Source: Acidobacteriota bacterium
GTDB taxonomy: Bacteria; Acidobacteriota; Terriglobia; UBA7540
Direction of reading: 5' to 3'
NCBI GenBank assembly: GCA_003165615.1
Contig: PLWR01000264.1
Coordinates: 1 to 12,062 of the forward strand
Length of the DNA: 12,062 nucleotides
Shown here: positions 6,687-12,062 of the stretch, one piece after another
How the letters are laid out: every line of letters begins with the position of its first letter
How positions within the stretch are numbered: position 1 is the stretch's first letter
Position numbers and translations under genes: made by a program
The notes under the pieces: model-generated
What the model was told of the DNA's origin: nothing
What the model saw: the letters and a program-made list of their open reading frames with translations, nothing else
The model's database searches: none

Positions 6687-8218
6687 GCGCTGGGCCCTGG
6701 ATATTCCGGCCCCAGAATGGAGGAATCGTCTGCCGCCAGGTTTTTCACCAGCTCGTCATGGAAGTAGTCAACCTGCTTACTCAGCGTTTTGCCAAAGCGT
6801 TTTTGGAAGGTCTGGCGGCTGCGGTCGATATCGGACTTGAGCCGTTTATACAAGTCGTGGTTCTTGCGCCCGTCGGTCACCTTGGCTTTGTTGTAAAGCT
6901 CAATTTCCGACACCAGGAGTTTGGCGAATCGCTTGGCGTCCTTATGCACCTTCTGCTCGGCTTCGCTTAGCTGCGTAACATCAAAAACGGCCGGAGCAGC
7001 CGGGGCTGTGGGCGGCGCACTCTCCACTATGGCCACCGAAGGCGGGGGCTCAATGGGCGGGGGCGGAGGAATGACCTCCACAGGCGCCTCGACGATGGGC
7101 GGAGCGGGTTCACTTTCGACAACGGGTGCGGCGGCCGCAGGCGCTTCCACAGCAATTTCCGCAGGCGGCGGTGCTTCCACGATCACTTCCGGCGCTGGGG
7201 GTGGCGGCTCCACAACCACTTCCGCAGGTGATGGGGGCGCTTCCACAACCACTTCCGCCGGTGGCACAGGCGGCTCCGGCTCCGTCACGGGCGGTTCCAC
7301 CGCCTCAACTTCCGCATGTGCCTCAGCAACGGGCCCCTCGACGACGGGCGGCTCAACCGCAGGCTCCCCCACCGGAGGTTGCGCAGGAGCGGGTTCCTCA
7401 GCAACAACTTCCACCGGGGCCTCTTCCACGGGTGGTTCGTTCGCGGCCGCCTTCACCACTTCTTCTTTCTTGACTTCTTCTTCAGGAACGCCGCCGCTCA
7501 GGGCAATCAAGCGATCGATCTGCGCGCCCGCGAATTCGGCGAGGATCTTCAGGGCGTTAACCGGAAGGGGCTGGCCTTCTTCGCCGGGATCGGCATAGAA
7601 AATTGCTGAAACCGTGCCGGCGGAACGAATGGGAAGCAACAGGATTGGCGCCTGGGGAGCGGGCTTAAGCTTATCCAGGACGTTGCGGTTTTTCTTGAGC
7701 GTCGCAGTGCTGGCTTCCACGGGCCCGGCGATTTCGCAAACTTGCCGGAAGGGATTGTCTTGATTGAGTTGGACGACCAGGGTCTGAAAAACCTTCTCCG
7801 AAAGCGCGGGCCCAAAGCCGTGGGCTGACGCTCCCCAGGCCGCTCTGCCCCGCACGTCGAATATTGCCGCGCGCACACCCCACTCGGAGGCTTCCTCCGT
7901 CAGGGTCTCAAACACCTGGTCAGGAATCGTGCAGGTCATCAAGGCGCGAACCGCACCCAAGACATTTTCCAGCACGGTATCCGGCGCAACCGCGGGTTCG
8001 AGGGCTGCGGCAGCCTCCACGGCCTGCTCCGCCGCGCGCGTGACCTCATCCCATTGACGGGAAGCTTCCTGCTCGGTTCGGTCGTGACGCAGTTGTAATT
8101 CCGCCACCTCCAGATTGAGTTTCTGGATTTGTTCGGCCTGCGCGTGCAGCTCCAGCGCCAGGCGCTGGCGGGCCTCGCGAATCGAGTCGGCAATTGAAAA
8201 AGGTTGATTTTCAGTCAA
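6683..8218 (-). CDS. Coiled-coil, GAF-like, proline-rich protein of unknown function
   Basis: A 511-residue protein from the TTG at 8218. That start is chosen because GAGGTG lies six bases upstream and a CATAAT -10-like box lies further upstream. A longer reading from 8287 would begin before that promoter. Residues 10-75 look like a charged, heptad-rich coiled coil. Residues 80-240 look like a GAF-type sensory domain (FDVRGRAAWGASAHGF, then PILLLPIRSAGTVSAIFYAD, then a closing helix). Residues 245-410 are a Pro/Glu/Val/Ala-rich disordered linker with 11-residue repeats. Residues 411-511 are a charged helical domain (AKRFAKLLVSEIELYNKAKV to KQVDYFHDELVKNL) that I recall as recurring in Acidobacteria. 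There is no signal peptide or membrane segment, and no kinase, cyclase or HTH motif. A regulatory or scaffolding role is inference. Confidence 0.85.
   Translation of the reverse strand: MTENQPFSIADSIREARQRLALELHAQAEQIQKLNLEVAELQLRHDRTEQEASRQWDEVTRAAEQAVEAAAALEPAVAPDTVLENVLGAVRALMTCTIPDQVFETLTEEASEWGVRAAIFDVRGRAAWGASAHGFGPALSEKVFQTLVVQLNQDNPFRQVCEIAGPVEASTATLKKNRNVLDKLKPAPQAPILLLPIRSAGTVSAIFYADPGEEGQPLPVNALKILAEFAGAQIDRLIALSGGVPEEEVKKEEVVKAAANEPPVEEAPVEVVAEEPAPAQPPVGEPAVEPPVVEGPVAEAHAEVEAVEPPVTEPEPPVPPAEVVVEAPPSPAEVVVEPPPPAPEVIVEAPPPAEIAVEAPAAAAPVVESEPAPPIVEAPVEVIPPPPPIEPPPSVAIVESAPPTAPAAPAVFDVTQLSEAEQKVHKDAKRFAKLLVSEIELYNKAKVTDGRKNHDLYKRLKSDIDRSRQTFQKRFGKTLSKQVDYFHDELVKNLAADDSSILGPEYPGPSA
7141..7273 (-). 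repeat. In-gene tandem repeat coding a Pro-Glu-Val linker
   Basis: About four units of 30-33 bases are anchored on TCCAC at 7146, 7176, 7209 and 7242 on the plus strand, all multiples of three apart. In the protein they give 10-11 residue units such as AEVVVEAPPSP, AEVVVEPPPPA, PEVIVEAPPP and AEIAVEAPAAA (residues about 316-360). The wider linker is a more degenerate version of the same theme. Such tracts change length easily by slippage without breaking the frame. Confidence 0.8.
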
Positions 8219-8224
8219 GGGAGA

Positions 8225-8230
8225 CACCTC
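8225..8230 (-). promoter_or_regulatory. Ribosome binding site that fixes a TTG start
   Basis: On the minus strand GAGGTG lies six bases before TTG at 8218, ideal spacing. No ATG or GTG in the frame nearby has a comparable site, so this decides the start of the GAF-like protein. Confidence 0.75.
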
Positions 8231-8251
8231 AGTTGGATATGGTACCCGCCC

Positions 8252-8281
8252 ATTATGAATCAAGCTTCGGCGCGGGCGCAA
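8252..8281 (-). promoter_or_regulatory. Possible sigma-70-type promoter of the GAF-transglycosylase operon
   Basis: On the minus strand CATAAT (8257-8252) matches five of six -10 positions. TTGCGC (8281-8276) is a poor -35 box with the expected TTG, spaced by 18 bases. Transcription would start near 8245 and give a short leader before the TTG start. The -35 match is weak, so this is tentative. Confidence 0.3.
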
Positions 8282-8290
8282 CGGCAATGT

Positions 8291-8345
8291 CGAAGTTCAG
8301 GGGTCGAGATTCGGGGTTCGGGATTAGGGATTCGGGGGCCAGGGT
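8291..8345. repeat. Degenerate GATTCGGGG run
   Basis: The plus strand shows successive near-copies of a 7-13 base theme: TCGAGATTCGGGG, TTCGGGA, TTAGGGA, TTCGGGGG. This is typical low-complexity intergenic filler of the kind seen repeatedly in some soil-bacterial genomes. No function can be assigned. Confidence 0.55.
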
Positions 8346-8395
8346 GGCAGATAAATTGACTTGCTGAATTTGACAATCGAGAATTTGAAAATGGG

Positions 8396-8458
8396 GCAGA
8401 ACGAGATTCTTCGTGAAGTTTACCCTGAGCGCAGCGAACGGGCTCAGAATGACAGCGG
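8396..8458. repeat. REP-like dispersed hairpin element
   Basis: The segment contains CGAGATTCTTCG, a CTTC-GT-GAAG palindrome (8409-8418), then CTGAGC (8425-8430) pairing with GCTCAG (8442-8447) around an 11-base loop, then AGAATGACAG. It fits a very widespread intergenic repeat whose usual form reads like GATTCTTCGCTCCGCTCAG AATGACA; its reverse translation gives the well-known spurious HSERSEESR peptide, here as CHSEPVRCAQGKLHEESR. Recognition is from memory. Confidence 0.65.
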
Positions 8459-8471
8459 AACGGGCAAGCCC

Positions 8472-8520
8472 GCGTCCGAAAATCGCAAATCACCAATCGC
8501 TAAATCGCCCGATCACCCAA
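8472..8520. repeat. Degenerate AATCGC/CAAATC run overlapping a gene end
   Basis: Near-copies of AATCGCAAATC, ACCAATCGC, TAAATCGCC and GATCACCCAAT follow one another. The run reaches past 8513, so the stop codon and last few codons of the radical SAM gene lie within repeat-like sequence, suggesting that repeat insertion or growth has touched the end of the gene. Confidence 0.5.
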
Positions 8521-10117
8521 TGACTCTACCCACATGCTCAGAGGTGAAAGCCGGGCGCTCGATGGGCAATTGCCGATCGAGACCGAGATGCTTGCGCGGC
8601 CGCGGTTTGAACTTGAGCGCCAAGGCTTGCGAGAGCAGGAGGAAGATGGGGCCTCGATTTTGAAAGAGCACCTGCATCCAATCCCGCCGTTTCATCTGCG
8701 GAAAGTAGATTCCCCGGAACGCCAGGCGGCTGAGCAGATGAATCAGGCGGTCGGTAAAGGTTTTCGATCCCAGCCAATCCATGGAAGAAGCTATGGTCTG
8801 GGGGCTGTAAGACGACATCCATGCCTGCCGAACCTCTAACTCCGCTTCCTCCACGGTAATCCCCTGCGGTTTGAAGGCCATGGAGAAAGGCTTAAACTCC
8901 AGCCAGTGTCTTGGCCGGGTGAGCCGTCCGGCCGCAGCCAACCGGTCATAAAGCGGAGTGGCCGGGTAGGGCGTCAGCAAACCGAATACCGGAAGGCCGG
9001 GGGGCCAGGAGCGTATCGCCTCCAGAGTGCGCGCCGCAACGCCCTGGCGGTCACTATCCATCCCGAAGATGAACGAGGTAATGGCGTAAAGATTGTGGCG
9101 GGCGAGGCGCTCCAGAACGGCCTGATACTCATCCGGCTTGTTGAATCCCTTGCTGACACTCTTGAGGTTCCCGGTGTCAATGGACTCAAGGCCTATGAAG
9201 ACCCAGCGGCCGCCGCTTTGAGAGATCAATGAGACCAACTCTTCGTCGCGCAGCAGGTTCATGCTGATTTGCGCCACCCAGGGAACCTGGGCGCCGCGCG
9301 CGATGATCTCACGCAGCAAGGATTTTGCACGCCGGGGATTGATGGCGAAGTTGTCATCAATGAAGAAGACGGCAACCTTGCCTTTTTCGCGCTTCTCCCG
9401 CGCCTTCAGCATCAGCAGCTCATTGACGACGCTTTCATTGGACCGGAAGCGGATGGAGTCACCGAAGAATCCTGTCACCGTGCAGAACTCGCATCCGTAC
9501 GGGCAGCCGCGGCCGGACTCCATCGGAATCAAGTGAAAGCTCTGCCACGTCATGCCGAAAAGAGACAGCAGGCGCCGCGCCATTTTGGGAAAGTGTTTGA
9601 TGAGATTGAACTGGTCAAGGTCCATGCGGTCCCAGGGAATCACCGGGTAGTCGCCCAGGGAAGGCTTGACCTCTTTGCCCTCGGTATTGAGCGGGGCGTA
9701 GATCTCCTTCAGCTCTCCGCGCTCGGCGTCGGCAATAATGGCTGGCCAGGTCTGATCGGCTTCTCCCAGGGCCACAGCGTCGGCGTGGCGAGGTTCGCCA
9801 TTCCGCCCCAGCGGTTCGTCCGGCACCTCGGTGACATGCGGACCTCCCATCACCACCGGAACACCCGCCGCCCGCACGGCGTCCGCCATGTGGTAAGCCT
9901 TCCGGATCATGCGCGTCATAGCGCCAATTCCCACCAGGCCGATTTGATTCTCCCGGACGTAGTCCACAAGTTCCTGACTGCTCATCCGCCGCGCATTGCC
10001 ATCGATAAGGAACACCTTGTGCTCCGGGGGCGTTAGCGATTTCAGCAGGAACATCCAAAGGTGGGGCATGAAATTGTTGGTAATTTCATTGTCGGGGTTG
10101 TAGAGAAGGATATTCAT
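8513..10117 (-). CDS. B12-binding-type radical SAM protein
   Basis: A 534-residue cytoplasmic protein. Residues 1-140 form a Rossmann-like cobalamin-binding-type domain (MNILLYNPDNE start, then VFLIDGN, GIGAMTRMIRKAY and PVVMGGPHVTEVPDEPL). The radical SAM barrel carries the [4Fe-4S] cysteines C205, C209 and C212 in GCPYGCEFCTV, followed by FFIDDNFAINPRRAK and WVFIGLESID, typical of this class. The C-terminal 120 residues are helical and basic, like the tail seen in relatives. The classic cobalamin-ligand motif DxHxxG is not seen (DGNARRM stands in its place), so cobalamin may bind base-off without a His ligand, or not at all. Relatives include methyltransferases and lipid- or hopanoid-modifying enzymes; the substrate is unknown. 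The ATG at 10117 follows GAGGA at good spacing. No biosynthetic partner lies nearby. Confidence 0.9.
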   Translation of the reverse strand: MNILLYNPDNEITNNFMPHLWMFLLKSLTPPEHKVFLIDGNARRMSSQELVDYVRENQIGLVGIGAMTRMIRKAYHMADAVRAAGVPVVMGGPHVTEVPDEPLGRNGEPRHADAVALGEADQTWPAIIADAERGELKEIYAPLNTEGKEVKPSLGDYPVIPWDRMDLDQFNLIKHFPKMARRLLSLFGMTWQSFHLIPMESGRGCPYGCEFCTVTGFFGDSIRFRSNESVVNELLMLKAREKREKGKVAVFFIDDNFAINPRRAKSLLREIIARGAQVPWVAQISMNLLRDEELVSLISQSGGRWVFIGLESIDTGNLKSVSKGFNKPDEYQAVLERLARHNLYAITSFIFGMDSDRQGVAARTLEAIRSWPPGLPVFGLLTPYPATPLYDRLAAAGRLTRPRHWLEFKPFSMAFKPQGITVEEAELEVRQAWMSSYSPQTIASSMDWLGSKTFTDRLIHLLSRLAFRGIYFPQMKRRDWMQVLFQNRGPIFLLLSQALALKFKPRPRKHLGLDRQLPIERPAFTSEHVGRVIG

Positions 10118-10382
10118 TTATCCTCAGTCTCGAAGCTCGGGGATATAGGGTGGGGCAGGTCTGCGAAAGCCGATGGTTCCACAATGGCGCACGCTGCATT
10201 TGGCCTGGCCATCCCGCCGCTTGAATGATCCTCTAAGAATTCGGCGACATGCCGCGATCCTGCCCCATCGCAGGCTAGCGCTCGCAGAAAGGGAAAGGTG
10301 GTCAATATTGCTCACATTTCAATGAATAGGTGAGACTCGCCGCGGGCTCTTTTATCCCTGAGGAATTCGCGAGGAGGGCACG
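10118..10382. other. Spacer between the Crp-like regulator and the radical SAM gene
   Basis: I see no gene here. It should carry the radical SAM promoter on the minus strand, but I find no good -35/-10 pair. A perfect 8-base palindrome CAATATTG (10303-10310) adjoins TGTGA on the minus strand (10316-10312), which equals one half of a Crp-type site; the other half is not recognisable. A GAGGA ribosome binding site precedes the ATG at 10117. Confidence 0.5.
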
Positions 10383-11036
10383 CTAATCGTGCAGAACCAC
10401 ATTCAGGAGTGAACTGTGGACCTGCACGCCGCCATTATAGTGGATGAATCCAAGCTTGCGGAATTTATTCATGAAGTGGCTGACCCGTGAGCGGGTTGTG
10501 CCAATCATGCCCGCCAGGATTTCCTGACTGATTTTCGGGATTACCAGCTCCTGCTTGCCTTCCTTGCCAAAGTGCGCAAGCAGAAGCAAAACCCGAGCCA
10601 GGCGCTTCTCGCTGGAATTGAACAGTTGATCCACCAGGTCTTCTTCAAATCGAATATTGCGGGAGAGCAGGTAGGCGGTAAAGTGCTCGGAGAATTTTGT
10701 GTCCGTGTGCAAGCGGCGCATCATGGCTTTCTTTCGGATGAAATGGATAATGGCCTCTTCCGTGGCGGTGGCTGTGGACATGCGCACTTGCTGCCCGGCA
10801 AGGCAACCCTCACCGAAGAACATGTCCGCGACCACAAATCCCAGCACCGCTTCCTTCCCTTGTTTGGAAACTACGGATAGTCTTACGCGGCCTTTTTCAA
10901 CATAGAGCACCTCATCCGCCGCATCCCCTTGAGAAAAAACAACTTCCTTGCGCCGGAAGGCTTTTACACTTCTGCCATCGCTTAATTTCGCAAGGAGAGC
11001 CTTCGGATCGAAAGGCGGCGGGCATTTTGACTTCAT
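10383..11036 (-). CDS. Crp/Fnr-family transcriptional regulator
   Basis: A 217-residue DNA-binding regulator. Residues 15-120 form the cyclic-nucleotide-binding-type beta barrel (FSQGDAADEVLYVEKGRVRLSV, then MFFGEGCLAG in place of the phosphate cassette). A long dimer helix follows, then a winged HTH (about 165-205) with ISQEILAGMIGTTRSRVSHFMNKFRKLG, whose TTRSRVSHF forms the recognition helix. The FGE is kept but the usual R-S/T-A follows in altered form (RMSTATA), so cAMP binding is not assured. The N-terminal four-cysteine cluster of Fnr is absent, so it is not an iron-sulfur oxygen sensor. I chose ATG at 11036; a TTG five codons upstream (11051) is possible, and neither has a clear ribosome binding site. 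The next gene downstream on the same strand is the radical SAM gene, 265 bases away. Confidence 0.9.
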   Translation of the reverse strand: MKSKCPPPFDPKALLAKLSDGRSVKAFRRKEVVFSQGDAADEVLYVEKGRVRLSVVSKQGKEAVLGFVVADMFFGEGCLAGQQVRMSTATATEEAIIHFIRKKAMMRRLHTDTKFSEHFTAYLLSRNIRFEEDLVDQLFNSSEKRLARVLLLLAHFGKEGKQELVIPKISQEILAGMIGTTRSRVSHFMNKFRKLGFIHYNGGVQVHSSLLNVVLHD

Positions 11037-11064
11037 TAGCGAAATGTGCAAACATGCTATTTCT

Positions 11065-11070
11065 ATTATA
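11065..11070 (-). promoter_or_regulatory. Possible -10 box of the Crp-like gene
   Basis: On the minus strand the six bases read TATAAT, a perfect consensus, 29 bases before the ATG at 11036. No -35 box lies at normal spacing: TTGAAC is 12 bases and TTGTCC 24 bases upstream. The local AT-rich setting could give the match by chance. If real, the start point near 11058 would give a leader of about 20 bases. Confidence 0.3.
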
Positions 11071-11200
11071 ATTACTCCTTTCGTTCAAGGGGGTGGACAA
11101 CTTTTTTTGCGATTGCCAAGGCACTGCCAGGGCGGGGGAAGTGTGGCTTGGGTGTCTGGATTTTGCCGTTTGGGGGGTACCATCCCAATGGGAACATAGC

Positions 11201-11237
11201 GCCGCCATCTTGGCGGCACCGTGCCGGCTGGAAGCCG
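11201..11237. repeat. Double mini-hairpin, likely dispersed repeat
   Basis: GCCGCC (11201-11206) pairs with GGCGGC (11212-11217) around ATCTT. Eight bases later CGGCT (11225-11229) pairs with AGCCG (11233-11237) around GGA, followed by ACCCTACA. Tandem stems of this 'GCCGGCTGGAAGCCG' type are a recurrent intergenic feature in Acidobacteria as I remember them. No function is known to me. Confidence 0.6.
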
Positions 11238-11372
11238 ACCCTACACCTCCTCGCGCTAAGTTTCTGCTCATCATGGGCAGCCGCAGGGCTGTCAATGCTC
11301 CGTATGACAGCAAGGAAGTTTGTTCCCGCAACCTCTGTTGCCGACCACTACAAAAGCTGAGCCCGTATGGCA

Positions 11373-12062
11373 TCAGTCGAATGCCGAGCGGAGGAACGAC
11401 GCCATGTAGTAGGCGTCGAGATATTTGAAGGGCGCTTCGGCAGTGGTGTAATGGCCGCAGGGCAGGACGCGGGCGCGATGCGGCAATCCCCGGCGCGTGA
11501 ATTCATCGAGAAGCTGGTGGGAGTAGACCGGCAGGAAAGTCAGGTCGTAAGTAGCGTAGATGAGGAGCGATTTCTTGGGCCAGCGCGCGTACTTATCAAC
11601 GTAAGAAACAGGGCTGATCGCGAGCCACGCGCGGCGCAGGGTATCCTGGTCGATATCGCGCTCAATGCCTTGCCGCACATGGCGCGTGGACTGGCCCGTC
11701 CAAACCACGTCGCCAAAGGTCACGGAAAAATGGTTAAAAAGGTTCACTCGCAGACGGGGGTCGTGCGCACTGGTCAGGAAGGCGTAGCACGAACCGAGGC
11801 TGGTGCCGACGATCCCAAACTCCGTGTACCCCTGCATTTCCAGCCAATCCAGGCAAGCGCGCGCATCGATAACGGCCTGGCGCCCGGCATCGATGGTGCG
11901 CCCGATATTGCCGGAAACGGCATAATCCGCCCGCGCGGTTTCCGCCGGCTTGCGATAGTCGTGGTAAGGCAGGCTCAGGCGCAGCGCCGAAATTCCCAGC
12001 AGGTTGAAAATCCGGCAGAGGCCGTTGTGGCCTTCGGCATCGGAGTTCCACTGCGGCAGCAC
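11373..12062 (-). CDS. Alpha/beta hydrolase, ABHD18-like, partial
   Basis: The C-terminal 229 residues of a gene that runs off the right edge; the first visible codon (GTG) is almost surely internal, since an N-terminal beta-sheet part is missing. The nucleophile elbow GTSLGS puts the serine at 11801-11799, the acid is probably D in YATYDLTF (11546-11544) and the base H in PCGHYTTAE (11453-11451), giving a complete Ser-Asp-His triad. Conserved-looking blocks are LPQWNSDAEGH, SALRLSLPYHD, and FGDVVWTGQSTRHVR. They fit a family I know as ABHD18-like bacterial hydrolases; no substrate is known to me. No signal peptide can be judged. The neighbour downstream is the Crp-like gene, 336 bases away. 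Confidence 0.85.
   Translation of the reverse strand: MLPQWNSDAEGHNGLCRIFNLLGISALRLSLPYHDYRKPAETARADYAVSGNIGRTIDAGRQAVIDARACLDWLEMQGYTEFGIVGTSLGSCYAFLTSAHDPRLRVNLFNHFSVTFGDVVWTGQSTRHVRQGIERDIDQDTLRRAWLAISPVSYVDKYARWPKKSLLIYATYDLTFLPVYSHQLLDEFTRRGLPHRARVLPCGHYTTAEAPFKYLDAYYMASFLRSAFD

Larger units (their letters stand above)
8219..8512. other. Repeat-filled spacer between the radical SAM gene and the GAF-like gene
   Basis: No gene is supported. Going up in coordinate, it holds the ribosome binding site and probable promoter of the GAF-like gene (8225-8281), a GATTCGGGG-type run (8291-8345), an AT-richer stretch with repeated AATTTGA (8346-8395), a REP-like hairpin fragment (8396-8458), and a CAAATC/AATCGC run (8472-8520) that reaches into the end of the radical SAM gene. 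Open frames across it translate to the low-complexity 'HSE...EESR' type of spurious peptide and are rejected as genes. Confidence 0.7.
11037..11372. other. Spacer with hairpins upstream of the Crp-like gene
   Basis: No gene is supported in these 336 bases. It holds a -10-like box near the regulator (11065-11070), a CCCAATGGG palindrome near 11186, paired short hairpins (11201-11237), and a CAGCC/GGCTG stem (11278-11291). None of the stems is followed by a T run on the minus strand, so no clear terminator for the hydrolase is seen. Confidence 0.6.

Noticed and set aside
6921..7598. Long open frame on the plus strand rich in Gly, Ser, Thr and Ala
   Set aside because: It is antisense to the Pro/Glu/Val linker of the GAF-like protein; the composition simply mirrors GC-rich repeat codons and there is no start signal or domain.
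8260..8496. Minus-strand 78-codon open frame in the repeat-filled spacer
   Set aside because: Its peptide contains the HSE...EESR string that comes from translation of a common dispersed repeat.
10124..10315. Small minus-strand open frames ahead of the radical SAM gene
   Set aside because: GTG start without ribosome binding site, no recognisable protein; more likely the leader/promoter region.
10301..10316. Full Crp or Fnr operator
   Set aside because: Only one half (TGTGA on the minus strand) fits; the partner half matches one of five positions, so a full site is not supported.
10912..11373. Minus-strand open frame across the hairpin spacer into the regulator gene
   Set aside because: It overlaps the regulator out of frame and crosses repeat hairpins; no domain and no credible start.

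Overview
The window reads as ordinary chromosome of a GC-rich, soil-type bacterium. I infer Acidobacteriota, for three reasons. The Crp-like regulator, the ABHD18-like alpha/beta hydrolase and the coiled-coil/GAF/proline-rich protein resemble acidobacterial proteins I remember. The spacers are filled with hairpin-rich, 'text-like' degenerate repeats common in genomes of that group. Codon use is GC-rich throughout. This assignment is from memory of families and was not tested by any search. I see no rRNA, tRNA, CRISPR array, transposase, integrase or phage gene.

Layout. (1) 1-243 is a spacer with a palindromic repeat. (2) 244-3006 is the only plus-strand gene, a secreted GH2 glycoside hydrolase with an unusual C-terminal part. 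(3) 3007-3158 is a spacer with a second copy of the same repeat and a perfect 10-bp hairpin, lying between convergent genes. (4) 3159-8218 on the minus strand is a three-gene cluster, read right to left. It starts with a coiled-coil/GAF-like/proline-rich cytoplasmic protein (TTG start at 8218). Next, through a 4-base GTGA overlap, comes an exported Slt70-type lytic transglycosylase. Last, 66 bases on, is a class I/II PLP aminotransferase. (5) 8219-8512 is a spacer made almost wholly of repeat fragments. (6) 8513-10117 (minus) encodes a B12-binding-type radical SAM protein. (7) 10383-11036 (minus) encodes a Crp/Fnr-family regulator. (8) 11037-11372 is a spacer with paired short hairpins. (9) 11373-12062 (minus) is the C-terminal part of an alpha/beta hydrolase that runs off the right edge.

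How the genes fit together. The tight coupling of the GAF-like protein with the transglycosylase suggests related roles in the cell envelope, for example a cytoplasmic sensor or scaffold made together with a peptidoglycan-cleaving enzyme. The aminotransferase may only share the transcript. The radical SAM protein lies 265 bases downstream of the Crp-like regulator and could be its target, but no convincing operator is visible. The GH2 enzyme stands alone and probably degrades plant or microbial glycans outside the cytoplasm.

I found no clear new defence, mobile or RNA system. The most worthwhile leads are the lineage-specific multi-domain protein coupled to the transglycosylase, the matched palindromic repeats on both sides of the GH2 gene, and the GH2 C-terminal domain.
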